Positions 39,143 to 47,552 of a stretch of 64,000 bases of DNA are shown here, in pieces. Every line of letters begins with the position of its first letter. Positions within the stretch are counted from its first letter, which is position 1. The notes beneath the pieces are model-generated. The model searched no databases, was not told the DNA's origin, and saw only the letters and a program-made list of their open reading frames with translations. Origin of the DNA: Pyrodictium sp. (GTDB lineage: Archaea > Thermoproteota > Thermoprotei_A > Sulfolobales > Pyrodictiaceae); NCBI GenBank assembly GCA_013540595.1, contig JABXKE010000002.1, positions 930,050-994,049 on the forward strand, written 5' to 3'. A program made the position numbers and the translations under genes.

Positions 39143-39153
39143 AAGTTTTAAGG
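39143..39153 (+). promoter_or_regulatory. TATA-like box before S7
   Basis: AAGTTTTAAGG lies about 40 bases before the S7 ATG. Because the DUF151 gene is inverted, S7 needs its own promoter, which supports this box. Confidence 0.45.
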
Positions 39154-39187
39154 CTGCGCGTTTACCGGTGTGCAAGGGGTTAGCGTA

Positions 39188-39784
39188 ATGGCTGCCACAG
39201 AAACTGTGGGTGTTGATGTGTCTGAGATAAAGCTGTTTGGTAAGTGGAGCTTCGAGGGCATAGAGGTCAGAGACCCCAGCCTCAAACGCTACATATGCCT
39301 TAAGCCTGTCTGGCTTCCTCATAGCGGAGGCAGGCACGAGCATAGGAGATTTGGCAAAGCCGAAGTACCTATCGTTGAGAGGCTGATAAACAAGCTGATG
39401 AGACCTGGCAGGAATATGGGCAAGAAGCACCTAGCCTACAACATAGTTAAGCAGGCGTTCGAGATAATACACCTCAAGACTGGCGAGAACCCGATACAGG
39501 TGCTTGTTAGAGCTATAGAAAACGCTGCACCTAGAGAGGACGTAACCAGGATAATGTACGGTGGCATAACATACTTCGTCTCGGTGGACGTTGCACCTCA
39601 GCATCGCGTCGATGTCGCCCTAAAACACTTGACGGAGGGGGCCAGGGCGTGCGCTTTCAACAACCCAAAGAGCATAGAGGAGTGCCTTGCAGACGAAATT
39701 ATAGCTGCTGCGGCTGGCGATACGAAGAGCTACGCCGTCAGAAGAAAGGAGGAGATCGAGAGGATAGCTCTAAGCTCGAGGTAA
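39188..39784 (+). CDS. rps7: Ribosomal protein S7 (uS7)
   Basis: Small-subunit head protein. The 198 residues include [60 protein letters not shown] and the end [17 protein letters not shown]. The ATG at 39188 follows GGGGT and gives the normal start; the frame opens six codons earlier at a GTG. Confidence 0.97.
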   Translation: MAATETVGVDVSEIKLFGKWSFEGIEVRDPSLKRYICLKPVWLPHSGGRHEHRRFGKAEVPIVERLINKLMRPGRNMGKKHLAYNIVKQAFEIIHLKTGENPIQVLVRAIENAAPREDVTRIMYGGITYFVSVDVAPQHRVDVALKHLTEGARACAFNNPKSIEECLADEIIAAAAGDTKSYAVRRKEEIERIALSSR

Positions 39785-39809
39785 TGTGCGTCGAATTTTT
39801 TAGCAAATA

Positions 39810-39817
39810 TTTATAAG
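39810..39817 (+). promoter_or_regulatory. Strong TATA box of the EF-1 alpha gene
   Basis: TTTATAAG within AAATATTTATAAGACA lies 54 bases before the EF-1 alpha ATG. It follows a T6 stretch just after S7 that may end that transcript. This is the clearest archaeal promoter in the window. Confidence 0.65.
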
Positions 39818-39870
39818 ACAGCCTAAGCTAAGCCAGACACCGGCCTTTAGATAGAGGTAGGGTGTGAAGA

Positions 39871-41187
39871 ATGAGCGCCGGAAAGCCCCACATAAACCTG
39901 GTGGTCATAGGGCACGTCGACCACGGCAAAAGCACACTAGTAGGTCACATGCTATTCAGGCTCGGCTTTATCGACGAGAAGACAGTGAAGATGCTGGAGG
40001 AGGAGGCCAAGAAGCGCGGCAAGGAGTCCTTCAAGTATGCCTGGCTCCTGGACAAGCTTAAGGAGGAGCGCGAGAGGGGCGTAACGATAGACCTGAGCTT
40101 CGTCAAGTTCGAGACCAAGAACTACTACTTCACGATAATCGACGCTCCGGGACACCGCGACTTCGTGAAGAACATGATAACGGGTGCTAGCCAGGCAGAC
40201 GCAGCAATACTGGTGGTGTCTGCGAGGAAAGGCGAGTTCGAGGCTGGCATGAGCGCAGAAGGTCAGACCAGAGAGCACCTAATACTTGCAAAGACCATGG
40301 GCATTGACCAGCTCATAGTTGCTATAAACAAGATGGACGCTACCGAGCCACCCTACAGCAAGGAGCGCTACGAGCAGATAGTGGCGGTCCTCAAGAAGTT
40401 CATGAAGGGCCTCGGCTACAAGGTCGATCAGATACCGTTTATACCCGTATCAGCGTGGACCGGCGAGAACGTGATAGAGCGCAGCCCCAACATGGCGTGG
40501 TACAACGGGCCAACGCTCGTAGAGGCGCTTGACAACTACATAAAGCCTCCGGCAAAGCCTGTAGACAAGCCGCTGCGGATACCCATCCAGAACGTCTACA
40601 CGATATCGGGCGTAGGTACAGTTCCTGTAGGTAGGGTGGAGACGGGCGTACTGAAGGTCGGAGACAAGATCGTCTTCATGCCGCCTGGCGTGGTGGGCGA
40701 AGTTAGGAGCATCGAGATGCACCACCAGCAGATACAGCAGGCCGAGCCTGGCGATAACATAGGCTTCAACGTGAGAGGCGTATCGAAGAAGGACATCAAG
40801 AGAGGCGACGTCGCGGGTCACCTCGACGTTCCGCCGACAGTTGCCGAGGAGTTTACTGCCAGGATCTTCGTGATATGGCACCCCAGCGCGATAACGGTCG
40901 GTTACACGCCCGTGATACACGCACACACCGCCAGCATAGCTGCTAGGATAACCGAGATAGTAGCCAAGCTAGATCCCAGAACTGGCCAGGTAGTTGAGAA
41001 GAACCCGCAGTTCATCAAGGCCGGCGAGGCTGCCATAGTCAAGTTTAAGCCGATAAAGCCCATGGTGGTCGAGAAGTACAGCGACTTCCCGCAGCTGGGC
41101 CGCTTCGCTATGAGAGACATGGGTAAAACCGTTGGCATAGGAGTAGTCATGGATGTAAAGCCCGCCAAGGTTGAGATACGCAAGTAG
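39871..41187 (+). CDS. tuf: Translation elongation factor EF-1 alpha
   Basis: Delivers aminoacyl-tRNA to the ribosome. The 438 residues hold GHVDHGKST (P loop), the archaeal switch insertion VKMLEEEAKKRGKESFKYAW, DAPGHRDFVKNMITGASQAD, NKMD and the SAW-type G5. The codon choice is strongly biased to G/C-ending codons, as expected for a very highly expressed gene. S10 follows after 130 bases. Confidence 0.98.
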   Translation: MSAGKPHINLVVIGHVDHGKSTLVGHMLFRLGFIDEKTVKMLEEEAKKRGKESFKYAWLLDKLKEERERGVTIDLSFVKFETKNYYFTIIDAPGHRDFVKNMITGASQADAAILVVSARKGEFEAGMSAEGQTREHLILAKTMGIDQLIVAINKMDATEPPYSKERYEQIVAVLKKFMKGLGYKVDQIPFIPVSAWTGENVIERSPNMAWYNGPTLVEALDNYIKPPAKPVDKPLRIPIQNVYTISGVGTVPVGRVETGVLKVGDKIVFMPPGVVGEVRSIEMHHQQIQQAEPGDNIGFNVRGVSKKDIKRGDVAGHLDVPPTVAEEFTARIFVIWHPSAITVGYTPVIHAHTASIAARITEIVAKLDPRTGQVVEKNPQFIKAGEAAIVKFKPIKPMVVEKYSDFPQLGRFAMRDMGKTVGIGVVMDVKPAKVEIRK

Positions 41188-41320
41188 CGCCTACTCCCTT
41201 TCAACGGATTTTTGTCTAGGAGCCCTAAATGGTTTGCATGAAAATCTGCCCTCCCTACACACCTCCAATAATGCATAATAGGCCTTGCTTCAAGTTCGAA
41301 TCCGTGGGGCGGAATAAGCT

Positions 41321-41629
41321 ATGGTCCAGAAGGCGGAGATAAGGCTGTGGAGCACTAACGTCGACAACCTGAACCTTGTGGTAGAAGAGGTCAAGAAGAT
41401 AGCGCAAAAAGCTGGGGTAAGAATACGGGGCCCTATACCGCTGCCCACGAAGAAGTTGGTAGTTCCAACCCTTCGGCTACCCCACGGAGAGGGCTCGAAG
41501 AAGTGGGACAAGTGGGAGATGAGGATTCACAAGCGCCTAATAATTGTAGATGCTGATGAAAGGGTTATGAGGCAGATAATGAGGGTCAGAGTCCCCGAGG
41601 ACGTCTACATAGAGATACGCCTAAGGTAA
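41321..41629 (+). CDS. rps10: Ribosomal protein S10 (uS10)
   Basis: 102 residues matching S10: [40 protein letters not shown] and [20 protein letters not shown]. It ends with [13 protein letters not shown] tRNA-Ser starts 128 bases later. The order EF-1 alpha, S10, tRNA-Ser is common in crenarchaea. Confidence 0.97.
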   Translation: MVQKAEIRLWSTNVDNLNLVVEEVKKIAQKAGVRIRGPIPLPTKKLVVPTLRLPHGEGSKKWDKWEMRIHKRLIIVDADERVMRQIMRVRVPEDVYIEIRLR

Positions 41630-41756
41630 AGTGCTGCTGGCTTTTATTCCTCGCGCAGAGCTGCCTTTCACCCAGCGTGTTCTGTCTCGGCTCAAGCGTG
41701 AAAGCTGCTTTATAAGAATTTAATGGGGTTGGCCGATAACATTCTGGTAGCTGGAA

Positions 41757-41845
41757 GCCGGGGTGCCCGAGCGGCCCAAGGGGCCGGCCTTGAGAGCCGG
41801 TGCCCCGAGCGGGGCGCGCGGGTTCAAATCCCGCCCCCGGCGCCA
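41757..41845 (+). tRNA. tRNA-Ser (anticodon UGA)
   Basis: Acceptor stem GCCGGGG/CCCCGGC with discriminator G and encoded CCA. The anticodon stem is CCGGC/GCCGG with loop CUUGAGA, anticodon UGA. A long variable arm (around GCCCCGAGCGGGGC) and the T arm GCGGGTTCAAATCCCGC mark a class II serine tRNA. No intron. Confidence 0.97.
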
Positions 41846-41854
41846 CCTACACAT

Positions 41855-41960
41855 CCTCGATAACTCTGGGAGGACGTTAAGCATGCTATAGGCCCTTTCC
41901 CCACAACAGGGGGCTCTGCAGTGGGGAAGGGACCTCAAGAAGTTCTTGAAGGAGCGCAAG
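41855..41960 (+). other. Structured non-coding segment after tRNA-Ser
   Basis: Three inverted repeats lie in about 100 bases: CCTC/GAGG near 41860-41876, a strong arm pairing CCCTTTCCCCAC at 41893-41904 with GTGGGGAAGGG at 41921-41931 (one bulge, 16-base loop), and TCAAGAA/TTCTTGA near 41935-41950. The middle hairpin is far stronger than expected by chance. It could be part of a small RNA, a tRNA-Ser 3' trailer, or a leader for the small frame at 41980. Confidence 0.35.
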
Positions 41961-41979
41961 AGACGTAGAGAGGTGAGCA

Positions 41980-42225
41980 TTGGTAGCTTACTACAGGAGG
42001 CTGATCCTGCATGCTGTAGCTTTGTTCATGTTGCTGTTCTTGTCAAGAAGCAGCACAGATAACAGATCCTCGTATTATTTGCATCTTCTTCTCAGAATAA
42101 GCTTGAAGAGACTACAGTATGATTTGGCAGGAGGTTCCGACCTTCAGAGGCTGGGAGTCTCGGTTAAAGGCAAGGCGGTATTGCTTCCTTCCGAGCTTCG
42201 GACTGCTGAGAGCTTGCATTGCTAA
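41980..42225 (+). CDS. Possible small membrane-associated protein
   Basis: An 81-codon frame from a TTG placed three bases after GAGGTGA. An N-terminal hydrophobic stretch (LILHAVALFMLLFLS) is followed by a basic, helical part (LLLRISLKRLQYDLAGG). The good ribosome site and the otherwise empty region are in favour; the weak start and lack of a recognised family are against. Unknown function. Confidence 0.3.
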   Translation: MVAYYRRLILHAVALFMLLFLSRSSTDNRSSYYLHLLLRISLKRLQYDLAGGSDLQRLGVSVKGKAVLLPSELRTAESLHC

Positions 42226-42275
42226 ATATACCGTAGGATGGGGTGAGCCATCATGGTAACGCAGAGAATGGGGGG

Positions 42276-42352
42276 TGGTGGACCGGCCGGGATTTGAACC
42301 CGGGGCCTCTCGGGTGCGAACCGAGCGCTCTTCCAGGCTGAGCTACCGGCCC
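42276..42352 (-). tRNA. tRNA-Ala (anticodon CGC)
   Basis: Acceptor stem GGGCCGG/CCGGUCC contains the G3:U70 pair that identifies tRNA-Ala. The anticodon stem is CUCGG/CCGAG with loop UUCGCAC, anticodon CGC. The discriminator is A and CCA is encoded. No intron. Confidence 0.97.
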
Positions 42353-42371
42353 ACCTCCGTATATCTTCATT

Positions 42372-42812
42372 TTACGCACCTCCCTTGGAGTTATTAGATC
42401 TTGCGCCTGCCCTCTCTGCCGCGTCAAGTATAATGCTGCGGACGACCTCCACGCTAGGTAAGTGCGATAGCAGCTGTGCACTCAGCAGAACGGTCACAGC
42501 ATCTTCGCTTGCAGAGACGTCATATTCATCCACGCCGCTAAAGGCGTCGTGGCTTTCTATAAGGTTCGCCACCTCGTCCTCAAGCTGCTGCCTGTTCTGA
42601 ACTCCGTCGATGCGCAGTGTCAGCGCGAGTTCGACACCGTCTGGACTCAGATCCAAGTATGCCTCCAACTCCTCGGTAACTGTGTGGATGATGATCCTCG
42701 GACCGTCTGGATCCACCTGAATGCTGTCAACACCTTCCATGCCTATGCCGAGGGGGGCTAAAAGCTTAGAGAACGCCGAACAGACTCTCTGACACGCGTC
42801 CTTGACCCCCAA
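42372..42812 (-). CDS. Unknown 146-residue protein
   Basis: Starts at a TTG. The protein has alternating beta strands and acidic turns (IQVDPDGPRIIIHTVTEELE, YLDLSPDGVELALTLRIDGV) and a C-terminal helix with an Asn/Ser/Lys tail. There is no membrane segment or clear motif. Codon use matches neighbours, and it lies just upstream of tRNA-Ala on the same strand. It is probably real; no family is recognised. Confidence 0.55.
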   Translation of the reverse strand: MGVKDACQRVCSAFSKLLAPLGIGMEGVDSIQVDPDGPRIIIHTVTEELEAYLDLSPDGVELALTLRIDGVQNRQQLEDEVANLIESHDAFSGVDEYDVSASEDAVTVLLSAQLLSHLPSVEVVRSIILDAAERAGARSNNSKGGA

Positions 42813-42890
42813 ACCCCTCTCCAGGCGTGGTGGAGGCAGCTGCTAAAATAGCCCTACTCCAGCCCTACGATTTGCTGAGGAGGACACCTC

Positions 42891-43544
42891 GTGGAGCAGG
42901 ATCGCTTTCCGCTGGTGCCTTATGCAGCGGTGGGGGACTTTGCATATGGAGGTAAGCTGCACAGAGTTGTTGCTGGTTCGCTGTTTGCTGGCAGCGTGAC
43001 TCTGCTGGACGCCAAGCTTTCGCGGTGCGGCAGCGTTATTGTTGCTGCGCGGTCTCGGGGCGACAGGGTTATGGCAGAGCTCTACTACGTTGCCCCACTT
43101 GCCCTTTCCAGGATGGAGGCTCCTCCGGGCTTGGTTCGGGATTACCTGGTGGCAGTTCATGGGGGTCACGAGCTGCAGGTAACTGTGCACCTAGCTAGCA
43201 CGGATAGGTGCAGCAGTGAAGCGGTTGTGGTGCCTCGCAGGGTGAGGCTCCTCTTAGCGTTGCCTCCGCTTCTTGCCCCGCCGGTACGCCCCCTTGCCAT
43301 CCAAGAGGCTCTTCTCGCTGGCGCGGCTCCCTGCCCTGAGATGACGGCATTCTGCCCGGGAGGGAGCTCTCGGGTGGTTGTTGCCGATTTATACTCCGAC
43401 GTGGAGGCCCTCGAGGGCTGGCTGGAGGTCGAGGGTCTAACGCTTGCGCCTGCTACTGCGAGGAGGCTTCAGCCGCCTGCCGTCGCGCTCTTTGTGCACG
43501 TGCCTTTAAGAGCTGGAGAGGAACATCGTTCGACAAGCTTCTAG
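42891..43544 (+). CDS. Unknown 217-residue protein
   Basis: Starts with a GTG after GAGGAG. The protein is rich in Ala, Leu, Val and Arg with many short strands and no membrane helix (YAAVGDFAYGGKLHRVVAGS, VIVAARSRGDRVMAELYYVA). Its last 4 bases overlap the end of the converging methyltransferase gene. I do not recognise a family; divergent from the preceding unknown gene. Confidence 0.5.
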   Translation: MEQDRFPLVPYAAVGDFAYGGKLHRVVAGSLFAGSVTLLDAKLSRCGSVIVAARSRGDRVMAELYYVAPLALSRMEAPPGLVRDYLVAVHGGHELQVTVHLASTDRCSSEAVVVPRRVRLLLALPPLLAPPVRPLAIQEALLAGAAPCPEMTAFCPGGSSRVVVADLYSDVEALEGWLEVEGLTLAPATARRLQPPAVALFVHVPLRAGEEHRSTSF

Positions 43545-44137
43545 GTAACGTAAACGTATATGCGGCGGTGAGCTACTCCCAGCACGGCCACGGGCTCTTC
43601 TCCGCCTTCTGCGGGAAAGTCAAGGCTCAGAACCACGGTACGAAGTCCTCGGAGGGAGTCAATGGCCGTGCTCACGCCACGTGGGAGCAGGTATGCGTAC
43701 GCGACATCGGCTCTTCTAGGCCTGAACGTGGCGAGGTCGCCTATCACTACATCGGCTGACGGGAGCATGCTGAGCCTCTCCTTTGCCTTCCTCGCCAGAT
43801 CCTCGTCGAGCTCCAGGCAGATCGAGTAGATATTGTGCCCAGCAACCGAAGCCGCTACCTCTCCCGTGCCGCAGCCGGGCTCGTAGTAGACAGAGTACCT
43901 TCTACCCCCTACCCTCTCAGACCTTGCGGCGAGCGCAACAGCGTACAGCGGCGCAACCTCTGCAGCGTAACCTCCTGAAGGCACGAAGGGCGCCAAGATG
44001 CCTACTCCGGAGTATACTGAAGAGAAACCGTCGTACAGCAGCTGTATGGTCCTGCCAAGCTCTTCGAGGTCCAGATCCTCACCACGCAGCCTGCTGAACC
44101 TTGCGGGGTTCAGAGCCCATCGCCCGTATGTCCTCAA
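43541..44137 (-). CDS. SAM-dependent methyltransferase
   Basis: A Rossmann methyltransferase of 198 residues. Motif I is YYEPGCGTGEVAASVAGHNI with the acidic motif II ICLELDEDLARKAKERL and a motif III-like VVIGDLATFRP. The usual motif IV catalytic residues are not obvious (VAYAYLLPRG), so the substrate cannot be named. The small size fits a protein or RNA methylase. It overlaps the converging gene by 4 bases. Confidence 0.75.
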   Translation of the reverse strand: MRTYGRWALNPARFSRLRGEDLDLEELGRTIQLLYDGFSSVYSGVGILAPFVPSGGYAAEVAPLYAVALAARSERVGGRRYSVYYEPGCGTGEVAASVAGHNIYSICLELDEDLARKAKERLSMLPSADVVIGDLATFRPRRADVAYAYLLPRGVSTAIDSLRGLRTVVLSLDFPAEGGEEPVAVLGVAHRRIYVYVT

Positions 44138-44214
44138 AGAGTATGGATAGGGATGTTCAAGTAGCGGTTGGAGTGCCTTGGCCCGAGTAGGGCCAGCTTA
44201 AAATGAGTACGGAG

Positions 44215-44418
44215 TTAGTGGCTATGATGGTGGCTGTGGCCGTGCCCCTCTGGCATGCCCTGTGGCCCGTGCTCTAGATAGTACTCAGGGTTTTGCTCAA
44301 AGGCTTTTTTGCACTGGGGGCTGCAGAAGTAGAACACCTTGCCTTTGTACAGCGTTTTGTATGGCGTTTTCTCCGTGTCTACCTCCATTCCGCAGACAGG
44401 GTCTACGGCCTTTGCCAT
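44215..44418 (-). CDS. YHS-domain metal-binding protein with His-rich tail
   Basis: A 67-residue protein from the ATG at 44418. A YHS domain (DPVCGMEVDTEKTPYKTLYK, then VFYFCSPQCKKAFEQNP) provides three cysteines (CGM, CSPQC). It ends in a His-rich tail, GHGHSHHHSH. YHS domains occur in metal-transport ATPases and metallochaperones, so copper or zinc handling is a reasonable guess. No transporter is adjacent in the window. Confidence 0.8.
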   Translation of the reverse strand: MAKAVDPVCGMEVDTEKTPYKTLYKGKVFYFCSPQCKKAFEQNPEYYLEHGPQGMPEGHGHSHHHSH

Positions 44419-44516
44419 AGCAGCTCCCATGCATAACATCTTCGGCCCTTTCGGTTTTAAAAAATTTTTGTTGGAGTGCGTGCTAGCGCTCTGTGGCCCC
44501 TCTCCATTCCAGAGCC

Positions 44517-44825
44517 TTAGCCAGCCAAGCAGTTAGCGGCTATAACCGATGCTAGTTTGAGGATGTTGGCTAGTGTGGGCTCTCTCCACGCGTTCTTCAC
44601 CATTCTCTCCAGGCTGGGATCCCTCTCCATTATCTGGCGCGCTATGATTCTGAGAACCTTCCTGCCCTCGCTGTTGAGAACCTCCCTCTTGTCGAAAAAC
44701 GCCTCGCGCTCGACAAGAAGCTTTGCGAGCATGTCGCATAGATATTCTCCCAGCCTCTTCCTGCAGCACCTGTGCAGTTCATCCAAAACCGTTCTACCTA
44801 AGTTATCCTCGTCCACTGAACCCAA
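44517..44825 (-). CDS. Unknown 102-residue helical protein
   Basis: Likely all-helical with several Cys (ELHRCCRKRLGEYLCDMLAK) and a C-terminal hydrophobic helix (ANILKLASVIAANCLAG). TTG or an internal GTG at 44816 could be the start. There is no recognised domain. It lies between the YHS gene and a divergent orphan. Confidence 0.45.
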   Translation of the reverse strand: MGSVDEDNLGRTVLDELHRCCRKRLGEYLCDMLAKLLVEREAFFDKREVLNSEGRKVLRIIARQIMERDPSLERMVKNAWREPTLANILKLASVIAANCLAG

Positions 44826-44952
44826 TAGCCGCTTGCCCTGCTATTCATCTTAGGTTTCAGGAAAGGAAACGTAAAGTTAAACTTCGGAGAGGCGCCAGTT
44901 AGTAGCAAATCGGGGCTCTCCGCTCAACAAGGTAGCTGAACAGCTGCGAGGT

Positions 44953-45726
44953 GTGCTTGGCCTGCTGATTCCTAGGCCGGATGTAGGCTCTCTTCTCGTT
45001 GCGGCTGCTGTAGGCAGCGTGGCCTACCTGCTCGGCGCCAGTGCAGGTGCGTCTGTTCTACTAGCCCTCGTCAGCAGCGTGGTGGCCCTCCCCATCCTAA
45101 TCGTTATTCGCGAGGTGCAGCTCTTCACGTCTCGAGACCAGGTTTCGGAGAACGACGTAGGAATGATTGCAGAGTGGCTTGATGCTGTAACTCGTGCAGC
45201 TGGAGGCGGAGGTGCAGTAACCCTCTACGTCTACCGCAAGGGCACAGGCCTCCAGGTGCTGCAGCTCGGAGGAGACTTGAGGCTGGATAGAGGAGGCAAT
45301 CTAGCTGTAGCAATGCTTGTTCACCGAGCCGCATGGAGCGGCTTTACCGTAGCAGAGCCTCTCCACCCAGGTAAGCTCGTGGTGCTCCTACCTGCTGCGG
45401 TTGCCTCGCTCATCCGCGATATCGTGGAGCGTGGGGGAAGGGGAGTATATGTTACACTTAAGAGCCAAGAAACAGCCAAGATGGTTTACCGCATTATCAA
45501 GACGATAGTTTCGGGGCTGCACAGGAGTGCAAGCAGAGCATACGTCGCTTACCTGGCCACCAAGGTACTTGCGGCTTTGCTTATAAGAGGCAGGATAAGG
45601 GCGGACGAGGCCTTGGCTCACAAGCTGGACGAAATAATCCCGTCCGAGCCCTTCTGGATCAAGAAGAAGGTTGTGGAGCAGCTGCAGCTGGAAGGGGCAA
45701 GTATCTACATAGAAGGACGGATATAG
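44953..45726 (+). CDS. Membrane-anchored protein of unknown function
   Basis: 257 residues. Two N-terminal membrane helices (SLLVAAAVGSVAYLLGAS, LLALVSSVVALPILIVI) precede a soluble domain (TLYVYRKGTGLQVLQLGGDL, AVAMLVHRAAWSGFTVAEPL) ending in a helical part with KKKVVEQLQLEG. No homologue comes to mind. The GTG start suits the first helix. The Cys-free, cytosol-like soluble part suggests an inner-face domain. Confidence 0.5.
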   Translation: MLGLLIPRPDVGSLLVAAAVGSVAYLLGASAGASVLLALVSSVVALPILIVIREVQLFTSRDQVSENDVGMIAEWLDAVTRAAGGGGAVTLYVYRKGTGLQVLQLGGDLRLDRGGNLAVAMLVHRAAWSGFTVAEPLHPGKLVVLLPAAVASLIRDIVERGGRGVYVTLKSQETAKMVYRIIKTIVSGLHRSASRAYVAYLATKVLAALLIRGRIRADEALAHKLDEIIPSEPFWIKKKVVEQLQLEGASIYIEGRI

Positions 45727-45844
45727 GCGGCCTATGTACAGTTAAAAAGAGGGGAAGGATGAGCCAATGATGTTACGGGATCAACGGCTTGTAGAGGAAA
45801 AGCGATGACCATGCCTGCCGCCGCTGAGGCCCCCTCTGCCAGGG

Positions 45845-47080
45845 CTACTTCCTTCCCCTCTCCTGCAGCAGCTTCTCTGCTTCCTCCCTTATCCTTGCAA
45901 CCCCCTCTCTGATCCTCTCGACGCTTATCGCGTAGCTTAGCCTAAGGAAGCCAGCACCAGCCTTGTCTGGGAACACGGTGCCGGGCAGCGTCACTACGCC
46001 CCTGGAGTAGAGCAGGTGCTCTACGAACTCCTCTGTCGTCATCGAGATCTGCTCCAGGAGCTTTGCCACTCGCGGGAATATGTAGAATGCTCCCCGCGGC
46101 ACAGCGACCTCGAAGCCAGGAACCTTTCGCAGCTCTTCCACTACTACGTCTCTCCTCCTTCTGAACTCCTCGACCATCTTCCTAACAGGCTCCCAGGAGC
46201 CTCTGAGGGCAGCAACTCCAGCCTTCTGGGAGATGCTGGTGGCGCAGCTGTACACGTTCACTGCGAACCTCTTCAGCCTCCTGGCAACCTCCTTTTCGGC
46301 AACAAGCCATCCTAGCCTCCACCCTGTCATCGAGAACGTCTTCGAGTGGCCGTTGACGTAGATGACGTAGTCCTTCCAGCCGTTGAGTGTTAAGATGCTC
46401 TTAAAGGTTCCATCGTAGACGAAGTTGTCGTATATCTCGTCGGCCAGTATGATTATGTTGTGCTCCCTAGCAAGCTCGAAGAGCTCCTCGATCTGCTTCG
46501 GTGTAAACAGCGTTCCGGTGGGATTGTGCGGGTTGTTCAGAACAAGCATCTTGGTTCTCTCGGTAATAGCCTCCCTTATCTTTTCGATGTCAAGGGCAAA
46601 TCCCCTATCGGGACCGAGCCACTTCAGCGGCACGAAGACGGGCTTTGCGCCGAGCGCTCTTGCCACTTCTGGGTAGGCTGGGTAGCTAGGCTCTGGCACG
46701 ATGATCTCGTCGCCCGGCTCGGTGTAGGCGGCCACAGTGATGAAGATGGCCGTCTTAGCCCCCGTTGTCACTATGACTTCGTCCGGATCAACGCCAGCGG
46801 TATACCTCTCGTTGAGGTAGTCGGCTATGGCTTTTCGTAGCTCTGGGATACCGGCTGTCTCTGTGTATCCGGTAAACCTCTCCTTTAGCGCCTCTATTCC
46901 GGCCTCTATTATGTGGTCGAACGTGGGTATGTCTGGCTGTCCTACGCCGAAGCTTATAACGTCTACTCCCTGCTGCTGCAGCTGCCTCGCCTTAGCTATG
47001 TAGTCAAATGCAGCCTCGCCCAGAAGCTCTCCTATGATGGGCTTCATGCGGTCAGCTGTGGGTCCAGCCAAGAAGGTCAC
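45845..47080 (-). CDS. Class I aminotransferase (aspartate/alanine type)
   Basis: A pyridoxal-phosphate enzyme of 411 residues. Signatures are ISFGVGQPDIPTFDHIIEAG, VIVTTGAKTAIFITVAAY, NNPHNPTGTLFTPKQIEEL, the substrate Asp/Tyr region DEIYDNFVYDG, and SKTFSMTGWRLGW with the PLP lysine. The pattern fits the aspartate aminotransferase Ib group of archaea; the exact amino acid is uncertain. A GTG at 47080 is 30 bases from a TATA-like box (CTTTTTTAATG at 47117-47108 on the minus strand), suggesting a leaderless transcript. Confidence 0.93.
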   Translation of the reverse strand: MTFLAGPTADRMKPIIGELLGEAAFDYIAKARQLQQQGVDVISFGVGQPDIPTFDHIIEAGIEALKERFTGYTETAGIPELRKAIADYLNERYTAGVDPDEVIVTTGAKTAIFITVAAYTEPGDEIIVPEPSYPAYPEVARALGAKPVFVPLKWLGPDRGFALDIEKIREAITERTKMLVLNNPHNPTGTLFTPKQIEELFELAREHNIIILADEIYDNFVYDGTFKSILTLNGWKDYVIYVNGHSKTFSMTGWRLGWLVAEKEVARRLKRFAVNVYSCATSISQKAGVAALRGSWEPVRKMVEEFRRRRDVVVEELRKVPGFEVAVPRGAFYIFPRVAKLLEQISMTTEEFVEHLLYSRGVVTLPGTVFPDKAGAGFLRLSYAISVERIREGVARIREEAEKLLQERGRK

Positions 47081-47117
47081 CGTGCTAGTAGTGCTGTGGG
47101 CTCCAACATTAAAAAAG

Positions 47118-47552
47118 CGTGCCTGGAATGCTGCAGTGCCCCTGAGCGTGCTTCTCTGTATGATTAGTTATGATTATGTACATTTGCATTTTCTGGAGGG
47201 TGTTCTTTGCAGGGCGGTAGGGGCCATACGCGGTAGGACACATAAGGTGTGGTTTGCCCAAGTGGCGTGCCCACCCAACATCTCAGCTGTGCGGGACCAA
47301 CCTCGGGAGCAGGGTATGGCGTTTTGCTGTGGTGCTGCACCAGCTGCGTTCTAGCCCACTTATGTACCACCAAGCTTATATTTGTGGGATTGATATTATT
47401 ATGGGAGCGGGTGGGATCCTAGGATCATTAGTCCTAGCTCGAGGCCTAGCCTGGACTGAGTGCGCATCGCCTTTCTACCGTTTTCATCCATAGGGTGCAG
47501 AGCTTCGGCAGCATACAGGGTGTTTCTGCTATCTTTCTGACTTGGCAGCTGC
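47118..47552. other. Gene-free region of about 435 bases
   Basis: This stretch lies between the aminotransferase promoter and the end of the ATPase gene. The plus and minus frames here are short and show no protein-like features. A repeat-like ATATTTGTGGGATTG-rich part near 47388-47400 and an A/T-rich block near 47162-47190 are visible, but I find no tRNA, C/D RNA or RNase P-like core. A structured RNA remains possible. Confidence 0.4.

Noticed and set aside
41285-41310. A GTTCGAATCC stretch like a tRNA T loop ahead of S10
   Set aside because: The flanking bases do not pair to form a T stem and no acceptor or anticodon arm is found nearby.
47164-47493. Frames of 69-106 codons between the aminotransferase and the ATPase
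   Set aside because: Composition and lack of ribosome sites suggest chance frames; several overlap in different registers.
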